Assembly: GCF_006717075.1 (NCBI RefSeq)
Contig: NZ_VFQC01000001.1
Location: 1,597,501-1,661,500, forward strand
Source of the DNA: Haloactinospora alba
GTDB taxonomy: Bacteria > Actinomycetota > Actinomycetes > Streptosporangiales > Streptosporangiaceae
Direction of reading: 5' to 3'
DNA length: 64,000 nt
The notes beneath the pieces are model-generated. The model worked only from the letters and a program-made list of their open reading frames with translations, ran no database searches and was not told the origin of the DNA. The position numbers and the translations under genes are program-made. Positions 24,704 to 34,491 of the stretch are shown here, piece after piece (positions within the stretch are counted from its first letter, which is position 1; every line of letters begins with the position of its first letter).

Positions 24704-27532
24704 ATGAGTACCCACGCCGAGCGGTACGCTGAGTTCCGCCGCCGCCAAGCCGAGTCCAGTGAGACTATCGAGAATTTCCAGGAGCTTTACGGATTCGAGT
24801 TCGACTCGTTCCAGAAACGGTCTTGCAAGGCCCTGGAGAATGGGCACGGTGTTCTGGTGGCTGCGCCTACCGGTTCGGGAAAGACCGTGGTCGGGGAGTT
24901 CGCGGTCCATCTTGCGCTGCGATACGGTGCCAAATGTTTCTACACCACACCGATCAAGGCACTTTCCAACCAGAAGTACAATGACCTGGTTCGCCGCTAC
25001 GGAGCTGAGCGGGTCGGGCTGCTGACCGGTGACAACAGTGTCAACGGAGAGGCGCCGATCGTGGTCATGACCACAGAGGTCCTGCGCAACATGCTGTATG
25101 CCGGCTCGCATACTCTGAGCGGTTTGGCTTATGTGGTCATGGACGAGGTGCATTATCTCGCCGACCGGTACCGCGGGGCGGTGTGGGAAGAAGTCATAAT
25201 CCACCTTCCCGAGTCGGTGCTCACCGTTGCGCTTTCGGCGACAGTGAGCAACGCCGAGGAATTCGGAGAGTGGCTGCAACAGGTGCGCGGTGACACCACG
25301 GTGATCGTGGACGAGACGCGCCCGGTTCCGTTGTGGCAGCATGTCATGGCCGGAAAGCGTATCCATGACCTTTTCGTCCCGGTGGAGGACTCCTCTGCGG
25401 AGGGATCGAGCAGTAAACGCACCCGCAAACGCGACCGCCGGAACGGAAACGAATCCGGAAAGAACGTAGAGGTTGTGGTCGGTGGCCAGAAGATGCGGGT
25501 CAATCCTCGGCTCATCAAACTGACCCAGGAGGACGAGCGCATAACGCAGCTCGAACACCGCCGTCGCCACCCACAGGCGCGTACGCGTGGAGGCCCCCGC
25601 CCCAGGACGAAGTTCCCACCGCCCAGCCGGACACAGATCATCGACGAGCTGGACCGTGAAGGACTTCTCCCCGCCATTATTTTCATTTTCAGTCGGGCCG
25701 GGTGCGACGACGCCGTTCGTCAGTGCATGTACACCGGGATGACCCTGACGACGGAGGAGGAGGCGGCGGAGATCCGCGAGTACGCGGAGCGCCAGTGCGC
25801 CGATATTCCGCCATCCGACCTGGCCGTTCTGGGATACCATGAGTGGTTGCACGCATTGGAGCGGGGGATCTCCGCCCACCACGCCGGAATGCTCCCGACT
25901 TTCAAGGAGATCGTCGAGTCCCTGTTCCAACGCGGGCTCATCCGGGCTGTGTTCGCGACGGAGACCCTGGCACTGGGAATCAACATGCCGGCGCGTACCG
26001 TCGTCATCGAGAAGTTGGACAAGTGGAACGGCGAGACCCACGCCACGCTCACTCCGGGGGAGTACACGCAACTGACCGGTCGGGCCGGGCGTCGCGGTAT
26101 CGATGTCGAGGGCCACGCTGTTGTCATATGGCAGCCGGGGACGGATCCGGAAAGCGTCGCCGGCCTGGCGAGTACACGCACGTACCCGCTGAACTCCAGT
26201 TTCCAGCCTTCGTACAACATGGCGGTCAACCTGGTCGGGCAAGTGGGCCGGGAACGCAGTAGGAACATGCTGGAGTCCTCCTTCGCCCAGTTCCAGGCGG
26301 ACCGCGCCGTGGTGGGGCTGACCCGGCAGCTGCACAAGCAGGAGGAAGCGCTCGAGGGGTACGCCCGAGCCGCGGAGTGCCATCTCGGCGATTTCATGGA
26401 ATACGCCTCGTTGCGTCGCGAGCTCAGCGACCGGGAGTCCCAGGCCTCCAAGGGACGCAGCGCGCAGCGCCGGGACGAGGCGATGCGTAGCCTGGAACGT
26501 CTGAAACCGGGAGACGTTATCCGGGTCCCCTCCGGGCGGCACACGGGGTTCGCCGTGGTCATCGATCCCGGGACGCGGGGCAACGTGCCGGCTCCGTTGG
26601 TTCTGACGTACAACCGCCAGGTGAAACGGGTGAAGGCGGCCGACTTTCCGGTACCTGTCGAACCGGCCGGCCGGATCCGCATTCCCAAGAACTTTTCCTC
26701 GCGCTCCGCACAGTCCCGCCGTGACCTTGCCGCCACGCTGCGGAACAAGGTCGAGGAGGGAAGCGTGGAGCAGCCCCAACGCCCCGCCAAAGAGAAGGAA
26801 GGGGAGGATCCGGAGATCACACGGATCCGCCGTGCCCTGCGTGAACACCCGTGCCACCGTTGTCCGGACCGGGAGGATCACGCGCGTTGGGCTGAGCGGT
26901 ACTTCCGTCTGAAAAAGGACACCGACGGACTGCAACGCCGGGTCGAGGGGCGTTCGCATGTCATCGCGCGCACCTTCGACCGGGTGTGTGGCGTCCTGCA
27001 GGACCTGGACTACCTCGACGGGGACACCGTCACCGAGGAAGGCAAACGTCTCGCCAAGGTCTACTCGGAGCTGGACCTGCTCGTCGCCGAGTGCCTGCGC
27101 CGCGGGTTGTGGGAGGAACTCGCCCCCGTCGACCTGGCAGCGTGCGTGTCGTCCCTGGTATACGAGTCACGGCGTTCCGACGACGCCTTCCCCCGGGTTC
27201 CGGAGGGCGACTCGGCGGAGACGCTGTTGGAGATGGAACGCCTCTGGGGCGAGCTGCACGAGATCGAACGCAACCACAAGGTCTCTTTCCTCCGTGAACC
27301 CGACCAGGGGTTCGTCTGGAGCACCTACCGTTGGGCCCGCGGTGACCGGTTGGACAGGATCCTCATGGAGGCCGACATGTCCGCGGGGGACTTCGTGCGT
27401 GCCACGAAACAACTGATCGACATGCTCGGCCAGATAGCCGATGCGGCTCCCGAGGACGGGAACCTGCGGCGGAACGCCCGCCGTGCCAGGGACGCGGTCC
27501 AGCGTGGGGTGGTGGCTTACTCGTCCGTGTGA
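24704..27532 (+). CDS. helY: HelY-type superfamily 2 DEAD/DEAH-box RNA helicase
   Basis: A 942-residue Ski2/Mtr4-like helicase conserved in Actinobacteria, likely acting in RNA processing or decay. Motifs in order are I 'VAAPTGSGKTVVGEFA', Ia 'YTTPIKALSNQK', II 'VVMDEVHYLAD', III 'ALSATVSN', then 'ISAHHAGMLP', V 'FATETLALGINMPARTVVIE' and VI 'LTGRAGRRGID'. A C-terminal DSHCT-like domain follows, with a 'HPCHRCPDREDHARWAERY' cysteine cluster. An Arg/Lys-rich insertion (about residues 235-310) separates the RecA lobes, as in relatives. ATG 24704 fits the family start. Confidence 0.9.
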   Translation: MSTHAERYAEFRRRQAESSETIENFQELYGFEFDSFQKRSCKALENGHGVLVAAPTGSGKTVVGEFAVHLALRYGAKCFYTTPIKALSNQKYNDLVRRYGAERVGLLTGDNSVNGEAPIVVMTTEVLRNMLYAGSHTLSGLAYVVMDEVHYLADRYRGAVWEEVIIHLPESVLTVALSATVSNAEEFGEWLQQVRGDTTVIVDETRPVPLWQHVMAGKRIHDLFVPVEDSSAEGSSSKRTRKRDRRNGNESGKNVEVVVGGQKMRVNPRLIKLTQEDERITQLEHRRRHPQARTRGGPRPRTKFPPPSRTQIIDELDREGLLPAIIFIFSRAGCDDAVRQCMYTGMTLTTEEEAAEIREYAERQCADIPPSDLAVLGYHEWLHALERGISAHHAGMLPTFKEIVESLFQRGLIRAVFATETLALGINMPARTVVIEKLDKWNGETHATLTPGEYTQLTGRAGRRGIDVEGHAVVIWQPGTDPESVAGLASTRTYPLNSSFQPSYNMAVNLVGQVGRERSRNMLESSFAQFQADRAVVGLTRQLHKQEEALEGYARAAECHLGDFMEYASLRRELSDRESQASKGRSAQRRDEAMRSLERLKPGDVIRVPSGRHTGFAVVIDPGTRGNVPAPLVLTYNRQVKRVKAADFPVPVEPAGRIRIPKNFSSRSAQSRRDLAATLRNKVEEGSVEQPQRPAKEKEGEDPEITRIRRALREHPCHRCPDREDHARWAERYFRLKKDTDGLQRRVEGRSHVIARTFDRVCGVLQDLDYLDGDTVTEEGKRLAKVYSELDLLVAECLRRGLWEELAPVDLAACVSSLVYESRRSDDAFPRVPEGDSAETLLEMERLWGELHEIERNHKVSFLREPDQGFVWSTYRWARGDRLDRILMEADMSAGDFVRATKQLIDMLGQIADAAPEDGNLRRNARRARDAVQRGVVAYSSV

Positions 27533-27584
27533 ACAGGGCCGGCGCTTCCCGGGGCCAGCCCCTGCTTCCCCCGGCCCGGTCCGC

Positions 27585-27650
27585 GCCCACCGGATCCCGG
27601 CCAGGTACGGCCGTGCCTCGGGCCTGGCCCCCGTGCCAGGTCCGGTGGGC
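27585..27650. terminator. Branched hairpin downstream of helY
   Basis: Outer arms GCCCACCGGA (27585-27594) and TCCGGTGGGC (27641-27650) enclose an inner GGCCAGG/CCTGGCC stem, 50-120 bases after the helY stop. Confidence 0.55.
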
Positions 27651-27695
27651 ACCCTTTCGGCCGGGGTCGAACGTGTTGTTGTTCACATAGTGGGA

Positions 27696-27741
27696 TACAG
27701 TCCTCCTAACCAGATAGTTGGACGACCTACTAACCGTGCGG
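27696..27741 (+). promoter_or_regulatory. Likely -10 box and repeat-rich operator zone before the acyl-CoA dehydrogenase gene
   Basis: TACAGT (27696-27701) resembles a -10 box without a good -35. It is followed by an AT-richer segment with two CTAACC copies and an imperfect CTAAC-6-GTTGG dyad, the sort of site TetR-type lipid regulators use. No regulator gene is adjacent. Confidence 0.3.
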
Positions 27742-27778
27742 TGGTCGGTCGGGGTCGTACTGGAACGGAGGGAGCGGT

Positions 27779-28936
27779 ATGCACGTCGAACGGACTCTGC
27801 CCACGAGCGAGGCCCGTGACCTTCTGGACCTGGTCGGAGAACTCTCCAGGAAGGAACTCGCTCCCCGGGTCGCGGCGGACGAGGCGGCAGGCGTGTTCCC
27901 GCGAGACGTGTTCTCCCTCCTCGGCGGCTCGGGGCTGCTTGGACTCCCCTATCCCAGCGCCTACGGAGGCGGAGGGCAGCCCTACGAGGTCTATCTGCAG
28001 GTGGTCGAGGAGCTTTCCCGGACATGGCTCGCCGTGGGGCTGGGAGTCAGCGTGCACACGCTCTCCTGCTTCCCACTGGCCGAGTTCGGGGAGGAAACGC
28101 ACCGCGCCCGCCTGTTGCCGGGGATGCTCGGCGGGGGGACGCTCGGGGCGTACTGCCTGTCCGAGGCGCACTCGGGATCCGACGCCGCCGCCCTGTCCAC
28201 GCGGGCCGAGGAGCGCGAGGACGGATACCACCTACACGGCGCCAAATCGTGGATCACCCACGGGGGAGTCGCCGACTTCTACACCGTGTTCGCCCGTACC
28301 GGCGATCCGGACTCCGCGGCGCGTGGGATCAGCTGCTTTCACGTACCAGGCGGTACCGCCGGCGTGCACGCGGACTCCCCGGAGAACAAGATGGGGATGA
28401 GCTCCTCACCGACCGCCGCCCTGCGGTTCGACGACGCCAGGGCGGAGACTGTGGTCGGTGAGGTGGGGGAGGGGTTCACGATCGCCCTGGCGGCCCTGGA
28501 CTCCGGGCGACTCGGTATCGCCGCGTGCGCGGTGGGGGTGGCGCAGGCCGCTCTCGACTCCGCACTGGAGTACTCCCGGAGCCGGACACAGTTCGGTCAC
28601 CCCATCGGGGACTTCCAGGGTATGGAGTTCATGCTCGCTGATATGGCGACGCAGGTGGAGGCTGCGCGGGAGCTCTACCTCGCTGCCGCGCGGCGCAAGG
28701 ACCGCGGCAGCGCGTTCGGTAAGCAGGCGGCGATGGCGAAACTGCTCGCCACCGATACGGCCATGCGCGTCACCACCGACGCGGTGCAGGTACTGGGTGG
28801 GGCGGGTTACACCCGCGAGTTCCGCGTTGAGCGGCTGATGCGGGAAGCCAAGGTACTGCAGATCGTGGAAGGCACGAACCAGATCCAGCGGTTGGTCATC
28901 GGCCGTCACCTGGCCAACGCGGGCACGGGTCAGTGA
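27779..28936 (+). CDS. Acyl-CoA dehydrogenase
   Basis: A 385-residue FAD enzyme that introduces the alpha-beta double bond in an acyl-CoA. Family landmarks are 'GLLGLPYPSAYGGGG', 'YCLSEAHSGSDAAAL' (FAD/substrate loop), 'GAKSWITHGGVADFYTVFAR', 'SRTQFGHPIGDFQGMEFMLA', 'DAVQVLGGAGYTREF' and the catalytic base in 'LQIVEGTNQIQRLVIGR' (Glu364). The ATG follows GGAGGGAG at four bases. It stands alone, so chain-length or branched-chain specificity cannot be assigned. Confidence 0.9.
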   Translation: MHVERTLPTSEARDLLDLVGELSRKELAPRVAADEAAGVFPRDVFSLLGGSGLLGLPYPSAYGGGGQPYEVYLQVVEELSRTWLAVGLGVSVHTLSCFPLAEFGEETHRARLLPGMLGGGTLGAYCLSEAHSGSDAAALSTRAEEREDGYHLHGAKSWITHGGVADFYTVFARTGDPDSAARGISCFHVPGGTAGVHADSPENKMGMSSSPTAALRFDDARAETVVGEVGEGFTIALAALDSGRLGIAACAVGVAQAALDSALEYSRSRTQFGHPIGDFQGMEFMLADMATQVEAARELYLAAARRKDRGSAFGKQAAMAKLLATDTAMRVTTDAVQVLGGAGYTREFRVERLMREAKVLQIVEGTNQIQRLVIGRHLANAGTGQ

Positions 28937-28954
28937 CACCGGAAGGAAAGAGCA

Positions 28955-29005
28955 CCCGCCGTCCGCTCGCCGCTGGGAGCCTCCCAGCGGCGAGCGGACG
29001 GCGGG
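28955..29005. terminator. 24-bp perfect hairpin between convergent genes
   Basis: Arms 28955-28978 and 28982-29005 are perfect reverse complements (CCCGCCGTCCGC... with ...GCGGACGGCGGG) around a 3-base GCC loop. It has no T-tract on either side. It should end the rightward acyl-CoA dehydrogenase transcript and probably the leftward one. Confidence 0.8.
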
Positions 29006-29021
29006 GCCGGCGCCGGAGGGG

Positions 29022-29053
29022 ACGGATCCCAACGCCGGGCGAGGGGGATCCGT
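29022..29053. terminator. Second hairpin in the acyl-CoA dehydrogenase/ABC gene gap
   Basis: ACGGATCCC - 14 bases - GGGATCCGT, a 9-bp perfect stem on the side of the leftward ABC ATPase gene. Confidence 0.55.
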
Positions 29054-29108
29054 GGGCAGTGCCAGCTGGCCACCAGCCTCATCCGGAGGAACCAGCTGGC
29101 TTCGCGGG

Positions 29109-30314
29109 TCATCTGATGCTGAGCCCGCTCTCCTTGTCGAAGTAGTGCAGCTCGGCTGCCTCCACCGCGAGTTTGACGGGATGCCCCGGACGCACGGAGC
29201 TGCGGGGGCTCACCCGTGCGGTGAACACCGACTTGTCGCCGGCGAGGGGAAGGGCGGAGCTTTCTCCCTCACTTTCGTCACCGGCGGCGTCGGCGGCGAG
29301 GGCAGCAGCTGCCTCGTGCTGTACCGGGGGAGCGTCGATGCTGAAGATGACGTTGATCTCGGTTCCGAGCTCCTCGGTGACGTCGGCGGTGACCTCCATC
29401 GTGGCACTGGTGTTCGTCGAGAAGGCAGCGTCGTTGAAGTCGGACGGGCGGATGCCCAGGATGATCTGCTTGCCTATGTAGTCCCGCAAGCCAGGGCGGG
29501 CGGAGAACGTCTCGACAGGGACCGAAAGCCTGTGTTCGGCGAACTTCAACACCGCGGTGTCACCGTCCCGCTCGAGATCGGCGGTAACGAAGTTCATCGC
29601 TGGCGAACCGATGAACCCGGCGACGAACAGGTTGACGGGGTGGTCGAAGAGGTTCTTGGGTGTGTCGACCTGTTGCAGGCGCCCATCCCGGAGGACGGCG
29701 ACCCGGTCTCCCAACGTCATCGCCTCCACCTGGTCGTGGGTGACGTAAACCGTGGTGACGCCGAGACGCTCGTGCAACTGGTTGAGCGAGGCCCGCATCT
29801 GTACACGCAGCTTGGCATCCAGGTTGGACAGTGGCTCGTCCATCAGGAACGCCTGCGGTTCCCGTACGATGGCGCGTCCCATGGCGACCCGCTGGCGTTG
29901 GCCTCCGGAGAGGGCCGCGGGCTTTCGCTTGAGGTAGCTCTCGATGCCGAGCATGGCAGCGGCTTCCTGGACCCGTCGCTGGATCTCCTGCTTGGGAACC
30001 TTGCGCAGTTTCAGACCGAACGCAAGGTTCTGCTCGACCGTCATGTGCGGATACAACGCATAGTTCTGGAAGACCATGGCGATGTCACGGTCCTTGGGAG
30101 GCCGGTCGTTGACGACCTGATCCCCGATGAAGAGCTCGCCTCCACTGATCTCCTCCAGGCCGGCGATCATCCGCAGAGCTGTGGACTTGCCACACCCCGA
30201 CGGGCCGACGAGGACCATGAACTCGTTGTCCGCGATCTCAAGGTCGAGGTTGTCGACTGCTTGGACCCCACCCGGGTAGACCTTGTCGACGCCGTCGAGA
30301 ACGATCTTTGCCAT
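29109..30314 (-). CDS. msiK: MsiK/UgpC-type sugar ABC transporter ATPase
   Basis: A 401-residue CUT1 ATPase that energises carbohydrate importers. It has Walker A '[13 protein letters not shown]', the Q-loop in '[14 protein letters not shown]', signature '[17 protein letters not shown]', Walker B '[16 protein letters not shown]', H-loop '[16 protein letters not shown]' and a C-terminal TOBE/regulatory region containing an acidic Ala-rich insert (about residues 335-360). No permease or binding protein lies alongside, the pattern of actinobacterial MsiK, one ATPase shared by several sugar importers; that assignment is inference. ATG 30314 follows AGGAG at five bases. Confidence 0.85.
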   Translation of the reverse strand: MAKIVLDGVDKVYPGGVQAVDNLDLEIADNEFMVLVGPSGCGKSTALRMIAGLEEISGGELFIGDQVVNDRPPKDRDIAMVFQNYALYPHMTVEQNLAFGLKLRKVPKQEIQRRVQEAAAMLGIESYLKRKPAALSGGQRQRVAMGRAIVREPQAFLMDEPLSNLDAKLRVQMRASLNQLHERLGVTTVYVTHDQVEAMTLGDRVAVLRDGRLQQVDTPKNLFDHPVNLFVAGFIGSPAMNFVTADLERDGDTAVLKFAEHRLSVPVETFSARPGLRDYIGKQIILGIRPSDFNDAAFSTNTSATMEVTADVTEELGTEINVIFSIDAPPVQHEAAAALAADAAGDESEGESSALPLAGDKSVFTARVSPRSSVRPGHPVKLAVEAAELHYFDKESGLSIR

Positions 30315-31024
30315 AGCAGCTCCTGGTCTGGACCCGTACCTGCGCCCTCCGGGACAGGCAGCTCCGGGGATGTCGATGATCTTGATCGGTATTGATTGAT
30401 GTTTCGGAAAATCACACACCATGTGAGCGAAAATGTCGATACCTTGCGCAGTTTCGATCACATTGCGCTCGTGCTTGCAGTGCTCCGGAACCCCCGCAGG
30501 AGGGCGGCGCGGAGGCCGCGTTTCCGGAGCCGGAGAAACGCGGAAAGTTCGTGCCGTGTTCGTTCAGCCCTGTCACCAGCGCAGATCCAGGAACTTGGCC
30601 CATGGGGGCTCGAGTGGACTGGCATGCGTTCGACCGGTGCGTTAGTCTGGCGTTGGTTATCCAGCTCCGCTCGTTCCCTTGCGATCACGTGGCTCGGTCG
30701 AGCATTGGAAACCGCTTCGACACGTGCCGTAGGGGTTGCAGCGGATCGCGGGATCTCTGGGTAACCTACTGACCAGTCCAACACTGGACGGACCGGTCGA
30801 GCGGTTCGGTTCTTGTCTTACTGCACGTCGCGCCACGCACCAGGTGCGGTCGGAGGTTCGAGAAGGACCGGGTTTCGCGGCCGGGCGGGGGGTTGGACCC
30901 GGAAAAGGCCCGAACATCCAGTAGACAACGGTCTCCGCGCTCGCAGCCGACGAGACGGATCCGGTCCGAAGGGTGCTTCGGGCCTTTTCCGCGTCCCCCC
31001 AGTATCGGGGGAAGCGAGTCAGAC
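30315..31024. other. 710-base gene-free region between divergent msiK and lnt
   Basis: No convincing open frame. It must carry the msiK promoter on the left. The part next to msiK (30370-30450) is AT-rich for this genome. The right end holds the long-range inverted repeat listed separately. Start codons of lnt inside 30893-31025 cannot be ruled out. Confidence 0.45.
30900..30991 (+). promoter_or_regulatory. Long-range inverted repeat in the lnt leader
   Basis: CGGAAAAGGCCCGAA (30900-30914) pairs perfectly with TTCGGGCCTTTTCCG (30977-30991), a 15-bp stem closing a 62-base loop that ends 33 bases before the preferred lnt start. The inner loop contains a further GTCTC/GAGAC pair. It could be a structured leader RNA; no known riboswitch class is recognised. 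Confidence 0.4.
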
Positions 31025-32680
31025 GTGGTCGCTGGCGACACGCAACGTGAGACGGCTGCTGCCGTCCTGCCAGACAGAGGGACCCACCTCCCACGCCGGG
31101 AACACCTCCGACTCGTCAGCCGTGTGCTGGCTGCCGCAGGGGCCGGAGCCGCCCAGCTGCTCGCGCTTCCTCCCTACGGACTGTGGTGGTTGGGACCCCT
31201 CAGCGCCACACTGCTCGTACTCGCGGTATCCGGTACCCGACTCCGCCGTGCCGCCTGGCTCGGGGCCGTCAGCGGTGCCTCGCTCATGGTGTGGCTGGTC
31301 AACTGGCAGAGCGTGTTCGGCGTCGACGTGTGGCTCGCGCTCGCCGCCGCTGAAACGCTGTACTTCCTGCCGTTGGCGACCGGAATCGCATGGGTCGTCC
31401 CACTGCGCGGCTGGCCGGTGTGGACCGCGGCGCTGTGGGTGCTACAGGAAGCGGTGCGAGCCCGCTTCCCCTTCGGTGGCTTCCCGTGGGGAAAACTCGC
31501 CTTCGCCCAACCCGACACACCTTTCACCGGGTACGCCGCGGTGGGCTCCTCAGCGCTGGTCACGTTCGGCGTGGCACTGTGCGGAGCGCTCCTGGCAGCG
31601 GCCGTCCCGCGTGCGGTGCGCCTGCTCGGTGGAACGCTCCGGAGGGCGAACGAGCGGAGCGGAGGACGTGTCATCCCGGTCGTCGGCCTGTTGGCGACGG
31701 CTGTCGCGATCCCCGCCCTGGGGCCCGTGCTTCCGTCCGTCGCGCCTCCCGAAACGGATCACACAGCGACCGTGGGAATGGTGCAGGGGGATGTCCCGGC
31801 CCCGGGGCAGGAGAACATCCTGGGCGAACGCATGCAGGTGCTGGACAACCACATGCAGGGGGTCCACAGGATCGCCCGGCAGGTACGGTCCGGGGAGGTG
31901 GAGCAGCCGGACATGGTGATCCTTCCGGAGAACGCCAGCGACCTCGACGCTTATGACAACCCGACCGCAGCGTCCCGGATAGCGGATGCCGCCCGTGACG
32001 TCGGCGCGCCCCTCCTCGTCGGAATCACCAAGTACGAGGACGGTGGTGCCCAGCGCGAGGTCCGTAGTGTTGTCTGGAAACCGGACACGGGCGCCGGAGA
32101 CTACTACACGAAGCGTTACCTGGTCCCGTTCGGTGAGTACATTCCGTTCAGGGGGGTAATGACCCGTTACGTGTCCCGGCTGGAGCAGGTAACCAGCGAC
32201 GCGGTCCCCGGAGAGGAGCCGGGAAAGCTGAGCCTGAACGGAACCACGGTGGCAGCGTCCATCTGCTTCGACGTCGTCTTCGACCGACCGGTACGGGAGT
32301 CCGTGGCCGCCGGGGGTCAGATCCTCGTGGTTCCCACCAACAACGCCAACTACAACTTCACCGGACAACCCGACCAGCAGCTCGCGATCACCCAGTTGCG
32401 CGCGGTTGAGCACGGTCGCCCCGCGGTGGTTGCCTCCACCAGCGGGGTCAGCGCCGTGGTCGCCCCCGACGGGACGGTTGTGTACCGTTCGCCCGAAGCC
32501 GAGCCGGACACGCACGTCACCGACCTTCCGGCCATGGCCGGGGAAACGTTGGCCACCAGACTCGGTGCCCTTCCGGAAGCCGCACTGAGCGCACTCGGCG
32601 TGGGCGCACTCGTCGCCGCCGCCGTGAGTACCATCAGGAGGAAGCACCAGGTGACGGGCGAGGTTTCGCGGCAGGAGTAG
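31025..32680 (+). CDS. lnt: Apolipoprotein N-acyltransferase
   Basis: It transfers a third acyl chain to the N-terminal cysteine of lipoproteins in the cytoplasmic membrane. Several N-terminal membrane helices ('GLWWLGPLSATLLVLAVSG' and others) are followed by a nitrilase domain with the catalytic triad Glu302 ('ILPENASD'), Lys363 ('YYTKRYLVPFGEYIPF') and Cys414 ('ASICFDVVF'). A final helix anchors the C-terminus. The 551-residue length with GTG 31025 is normal; a TTG at 30893 in the same frame would add 44 unlikely residues. Downstream fxsA is on the same strand. Confidence 0.88.
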   Translation: MVAGDTQRETAAAVLPDRGTHLPRREHLRLVSRVLAAAGAGAAQLLALPPYGLWWLGPLSATLLVLAVSGTRLRRAAWLGAVSGASLMVWLVNWQSVFGVDVWLALAAAETLYFLPLATGIAWVVPLRGWPVWTAALWVLQEAVRARFPFGGFPWGKLAFAQPDTPFTGYAAVGSSALVTFGVALCGALLAAAVPRAVRLLGGTLRRANERSGGRVIPVVGLLATAVAIPALGPVLPSVAPPETDHTATVGMVQGDVPAPGQENILGERMQVLDNHMQGVHRIARQVRSGEVEQPDMVILPENASDLDAYDNPTAASRIADAARDVGAPLLVGITKYEDGGAQREVRSVVWKPDTGAGDYYTKRYLVPFGEYIPFRGVMTRYVSRLEQVTSDAVPGEEPGKLSLNGTTVAASICFDVVFDRPVRESVAAGGQILVVPTNNANYNFTGQPDQQLAITQLRAVEHGRPAVVASTSGVSAVVAPDGTVVYRSPEAEPDTHVTDLPAMAGETLATRLGALPEAALSALGVGALVAAAVSTIRRKHQVTGEVSRQE

Positions 32681-32909
32681 CAGAACGGCGCCGGCTACGG
32701 TCCTTCCCGCCCAGCCGGGGCACCTGCCACAGCCACACACCAACAGGGAAGCAGTGCTCTCCCGTCCGGACCGTCCGGGCGCACGGCCGGTACCGGCGAA
32801 GGTGTTCCCACCCACAGGAACGAATAGCCGATCCGAGGCGTTTCCGGGTGTAGGAGGAACTCACGGTAGGCGTGTCGTTGGAGGACAGGAAATCCCGAGG
32901 ATGGTTCCC

Positions 32910-33428
32910 ATGCCGTTGCTAATCGTCATCGCGCTCATGGCGCTCCCGTTCGTCGAAGTGTGGCTGATGGTCGTCGTCGGCCAACAGATCGGCGCGGCCT
33001 GGACCGTCCTCGCGTTGTTCGGACTGAGCGCGACGGGTGCTGTTGTACTGCGCAGCGCTGGGATACGGGCGCACCGTGCGGTGGAGGAGGCGATGCGCAC
33101 GGGAAAGTCCCTCCAGAACGGCCCGTTGGAGATGCTGATGGTCATGGTGGGCGGGATACTCCTCCTCGTCCCCGGCTTCCTCACGGGACTCCTCGGAGCC
33201 GTCGTGGCGCTTCCCGTAACGCGGCCCGCACTGCGGTGGGCGTTCACGGCCTGGGCAGAGCGCCGTATGGCCCGGATGCGGGCCACGATGAACGCGGAGT
33301 CAGCGGTGCCGGGACGGCAGGAGGCCACCGGTCCGGGCCACACCAACGGCGCTCCCGGAAGCGGACGCGTCGTACGCGGACGAGTGGTCTCCGAGGACGA
33401 GTCCAGCGCTACGGGTGACGACTCCTGA
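32910..33428 (+). CDS. fxsA: FxsA-family membrane protein
   Basis: A 172-residue cytoplasmic-membrane protein. The family core is present: 'LPFVEVWLMVVVGQQIGAAW', 'LFGLSATGAVVLRSAG', 'LQNGPLEMLMVMVGGILLLV' and 'PGFLTGLLGAVVALPVTRPA', giving about three membrane segments, then a basic cytosolic tail. E. coli FxsA relieves phage F exclusion by PifA; the general role is unknown. ATG 32910 has GAGG nine bases upstream and fits the family start; ATG 32901 touches the GAGG and is less likely. It follows lnt on the same strand. Confidence 0.83.
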   Translation: MPLLIVIALMALPFVEVWLMVVVGQQIGAAWTVLALFGLSATGAVVLRSAGIRAHRAVEEAMRTGKSLQNGPLEMLMVMVGGILLLVPGFLTGLLGAVVALPVTRPALRWAFTAWAERRMARMRATMNAESAVPGRQEATGPGHTNGAPGSGRVVRGRVVSEDESSATGDDS

Positions 33429-33641
33429 CGCTGCTGATGTGTCGACCGTTCCCCGTCACCGTTCGGGACGTGTGTGCCTTCCGAACCGTCATGTTCGCTG
33501 CGTGGCCCGTCCCGCTGGCTGACGGTCCCGCGGAGCCACGGGGGCGAGGGGCGGTCCACCGCCGGCACTGGTTCGCCGGGCGTGCTTCGACGGGGTGAGC
33601 ACCAGCGGAACGGGAGGGTGTGCTCCTGTCCCTCCGCGCGG

Positions 33642-33647
33642 GATAAT
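33642..33647 (+). promoter_or_regulatory. -10 element placed for a leaderless HAD-phosphatase mRNA
   Basis: GATAAT ends seven bases before GTG 33655, and no Shine-Dalgarno is present. Leaderless transcription is likely; the -35 is weak. Confidence 0.55.
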
Positions 33648-33654
33648 CCGTGGT

Positions 33655-34491
33655 GTGAATAGCGAATTCCGATGGAACTACCTCATGGACATGGACGGGG
33701 TGCTGGTAAGCGAAGAGTCCCTCGTCCCCGGCGCGGACGCCTTCATCTCCGAGATGAGGGAAAACGGCATCAGCTTCATGGTGCTGACGAACAACTCCAT
33801 CTACACCCCTCGTGACCTCCGGTCCCGGCTGCATCGCACGGGGCTGGACATCCCCGAGTCGGCGATCTGGACCTCCGCGCTGGCCACCGCCCGCTTCCTG
33901 CAGCAGCAGCGCCCCGGCGGATCGGCGTACGTGGTGGGGGAGTCAGGGCTGACCACGGCGTTGCACAACATCGGGTATGTGCTGACTGACCGGGATCCTG
34001 ATTACGTCGTTCTGGGGGAGACCCGCACCTACAGCTTCGAGGCGATCACACGTGCCATCCGACTGGTGGAAGGAGGAGCCCGGTTCATCGCGACGAACCC
34101 CGACGAGAAGGGCCCCAGCCGTGAGGGGTCCCTCCCCGCCACTGGGGCGGTGGCAGCACTGATCGAACGGGCGACGGGGCGGGCTCCGTACTACATCGGC
34201 AAGCCGAACCCGTTGATGATGCGTTCCGCCCTGCGGGCGTTGGGTGCCCATTCCGAGAACACGTTGATGATCGGGGACCGGATGGACACGGACGTGCGTT
34301 CCGGCCTGGAGGCGGGACTACAGACCCTTCTCGTGCTCTCCGGGATATCGGGGCACGACACCGCGGACCTGTTCCCCTACCGTCCGACCCGTGTGCTGGG
34401 ATCGGTGGGTGAACTCGTGGGTAGGACCCTCGACCCGTTCGGGGACAACGGGGCGGACTGTCGTGCCGAACAGTCCGGTAGCAGCGAGTGA
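33655..34491 (+). CDS. HAD-IIA (NagD-like) phosphatase
   Basis: A 278-residue sugar- or nucleotide-phosphate phosphatase of the HAD-IIA subfamily. Motif I is '[10 protein letters not shown]' (nucleophile Asp12, Asp14), motif II is '[15 protein letters not shown]', a C2 cap domain fills the centre, the motif III lysine is in '[15 protein letters not shown]' and motif IV is '[18 protein letters not shown]'. All catalytic residues are present. The physiological substrate is unknown; NagD family members often clean up damaged or surplus phosphometabolites. It lies between fxsA and the convergent rbpA. Confidence 0.87.
   Translation: MNSEFRWNYLMDMDGVLVSEESLVPGADAFISEMRENGISFMVLTNNSIYTPRDLRSRLHRTGLDIPESAIWTSALATARFLQQQRPGGSAYVVGESGLTTALHNIGYVLTDRDPDYVVLGETRTYSFEAITRAIRLVEGGARFIATNPDEKGPSREGSLPATGAVAALIERATGRAPYYIGKPNPLMMRSALRALGAHSENTLMIGDRMDTDVRSGLEAGLQTLLVLSGISGHDTADLFPYRPTRVLGSVGELVGRTLDPFGDNGADCRAEQSGSSE

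Noticed and set aside
24689-26959. 756-codon open frame opposite helY, and similar long frames opposite the aminotransferase, rbsA and lnt genes
   Set aside because: They mirror GC-rich codon use of the real genes and their translations show no domain or sensible composition.
30700-30740. GGAAAC...CGTA arrangement resembling an ECF-sigma promoter for lnt
   Set aside because: The -10 half does not match a defined consensus and it is 280 bases from the preferred start.
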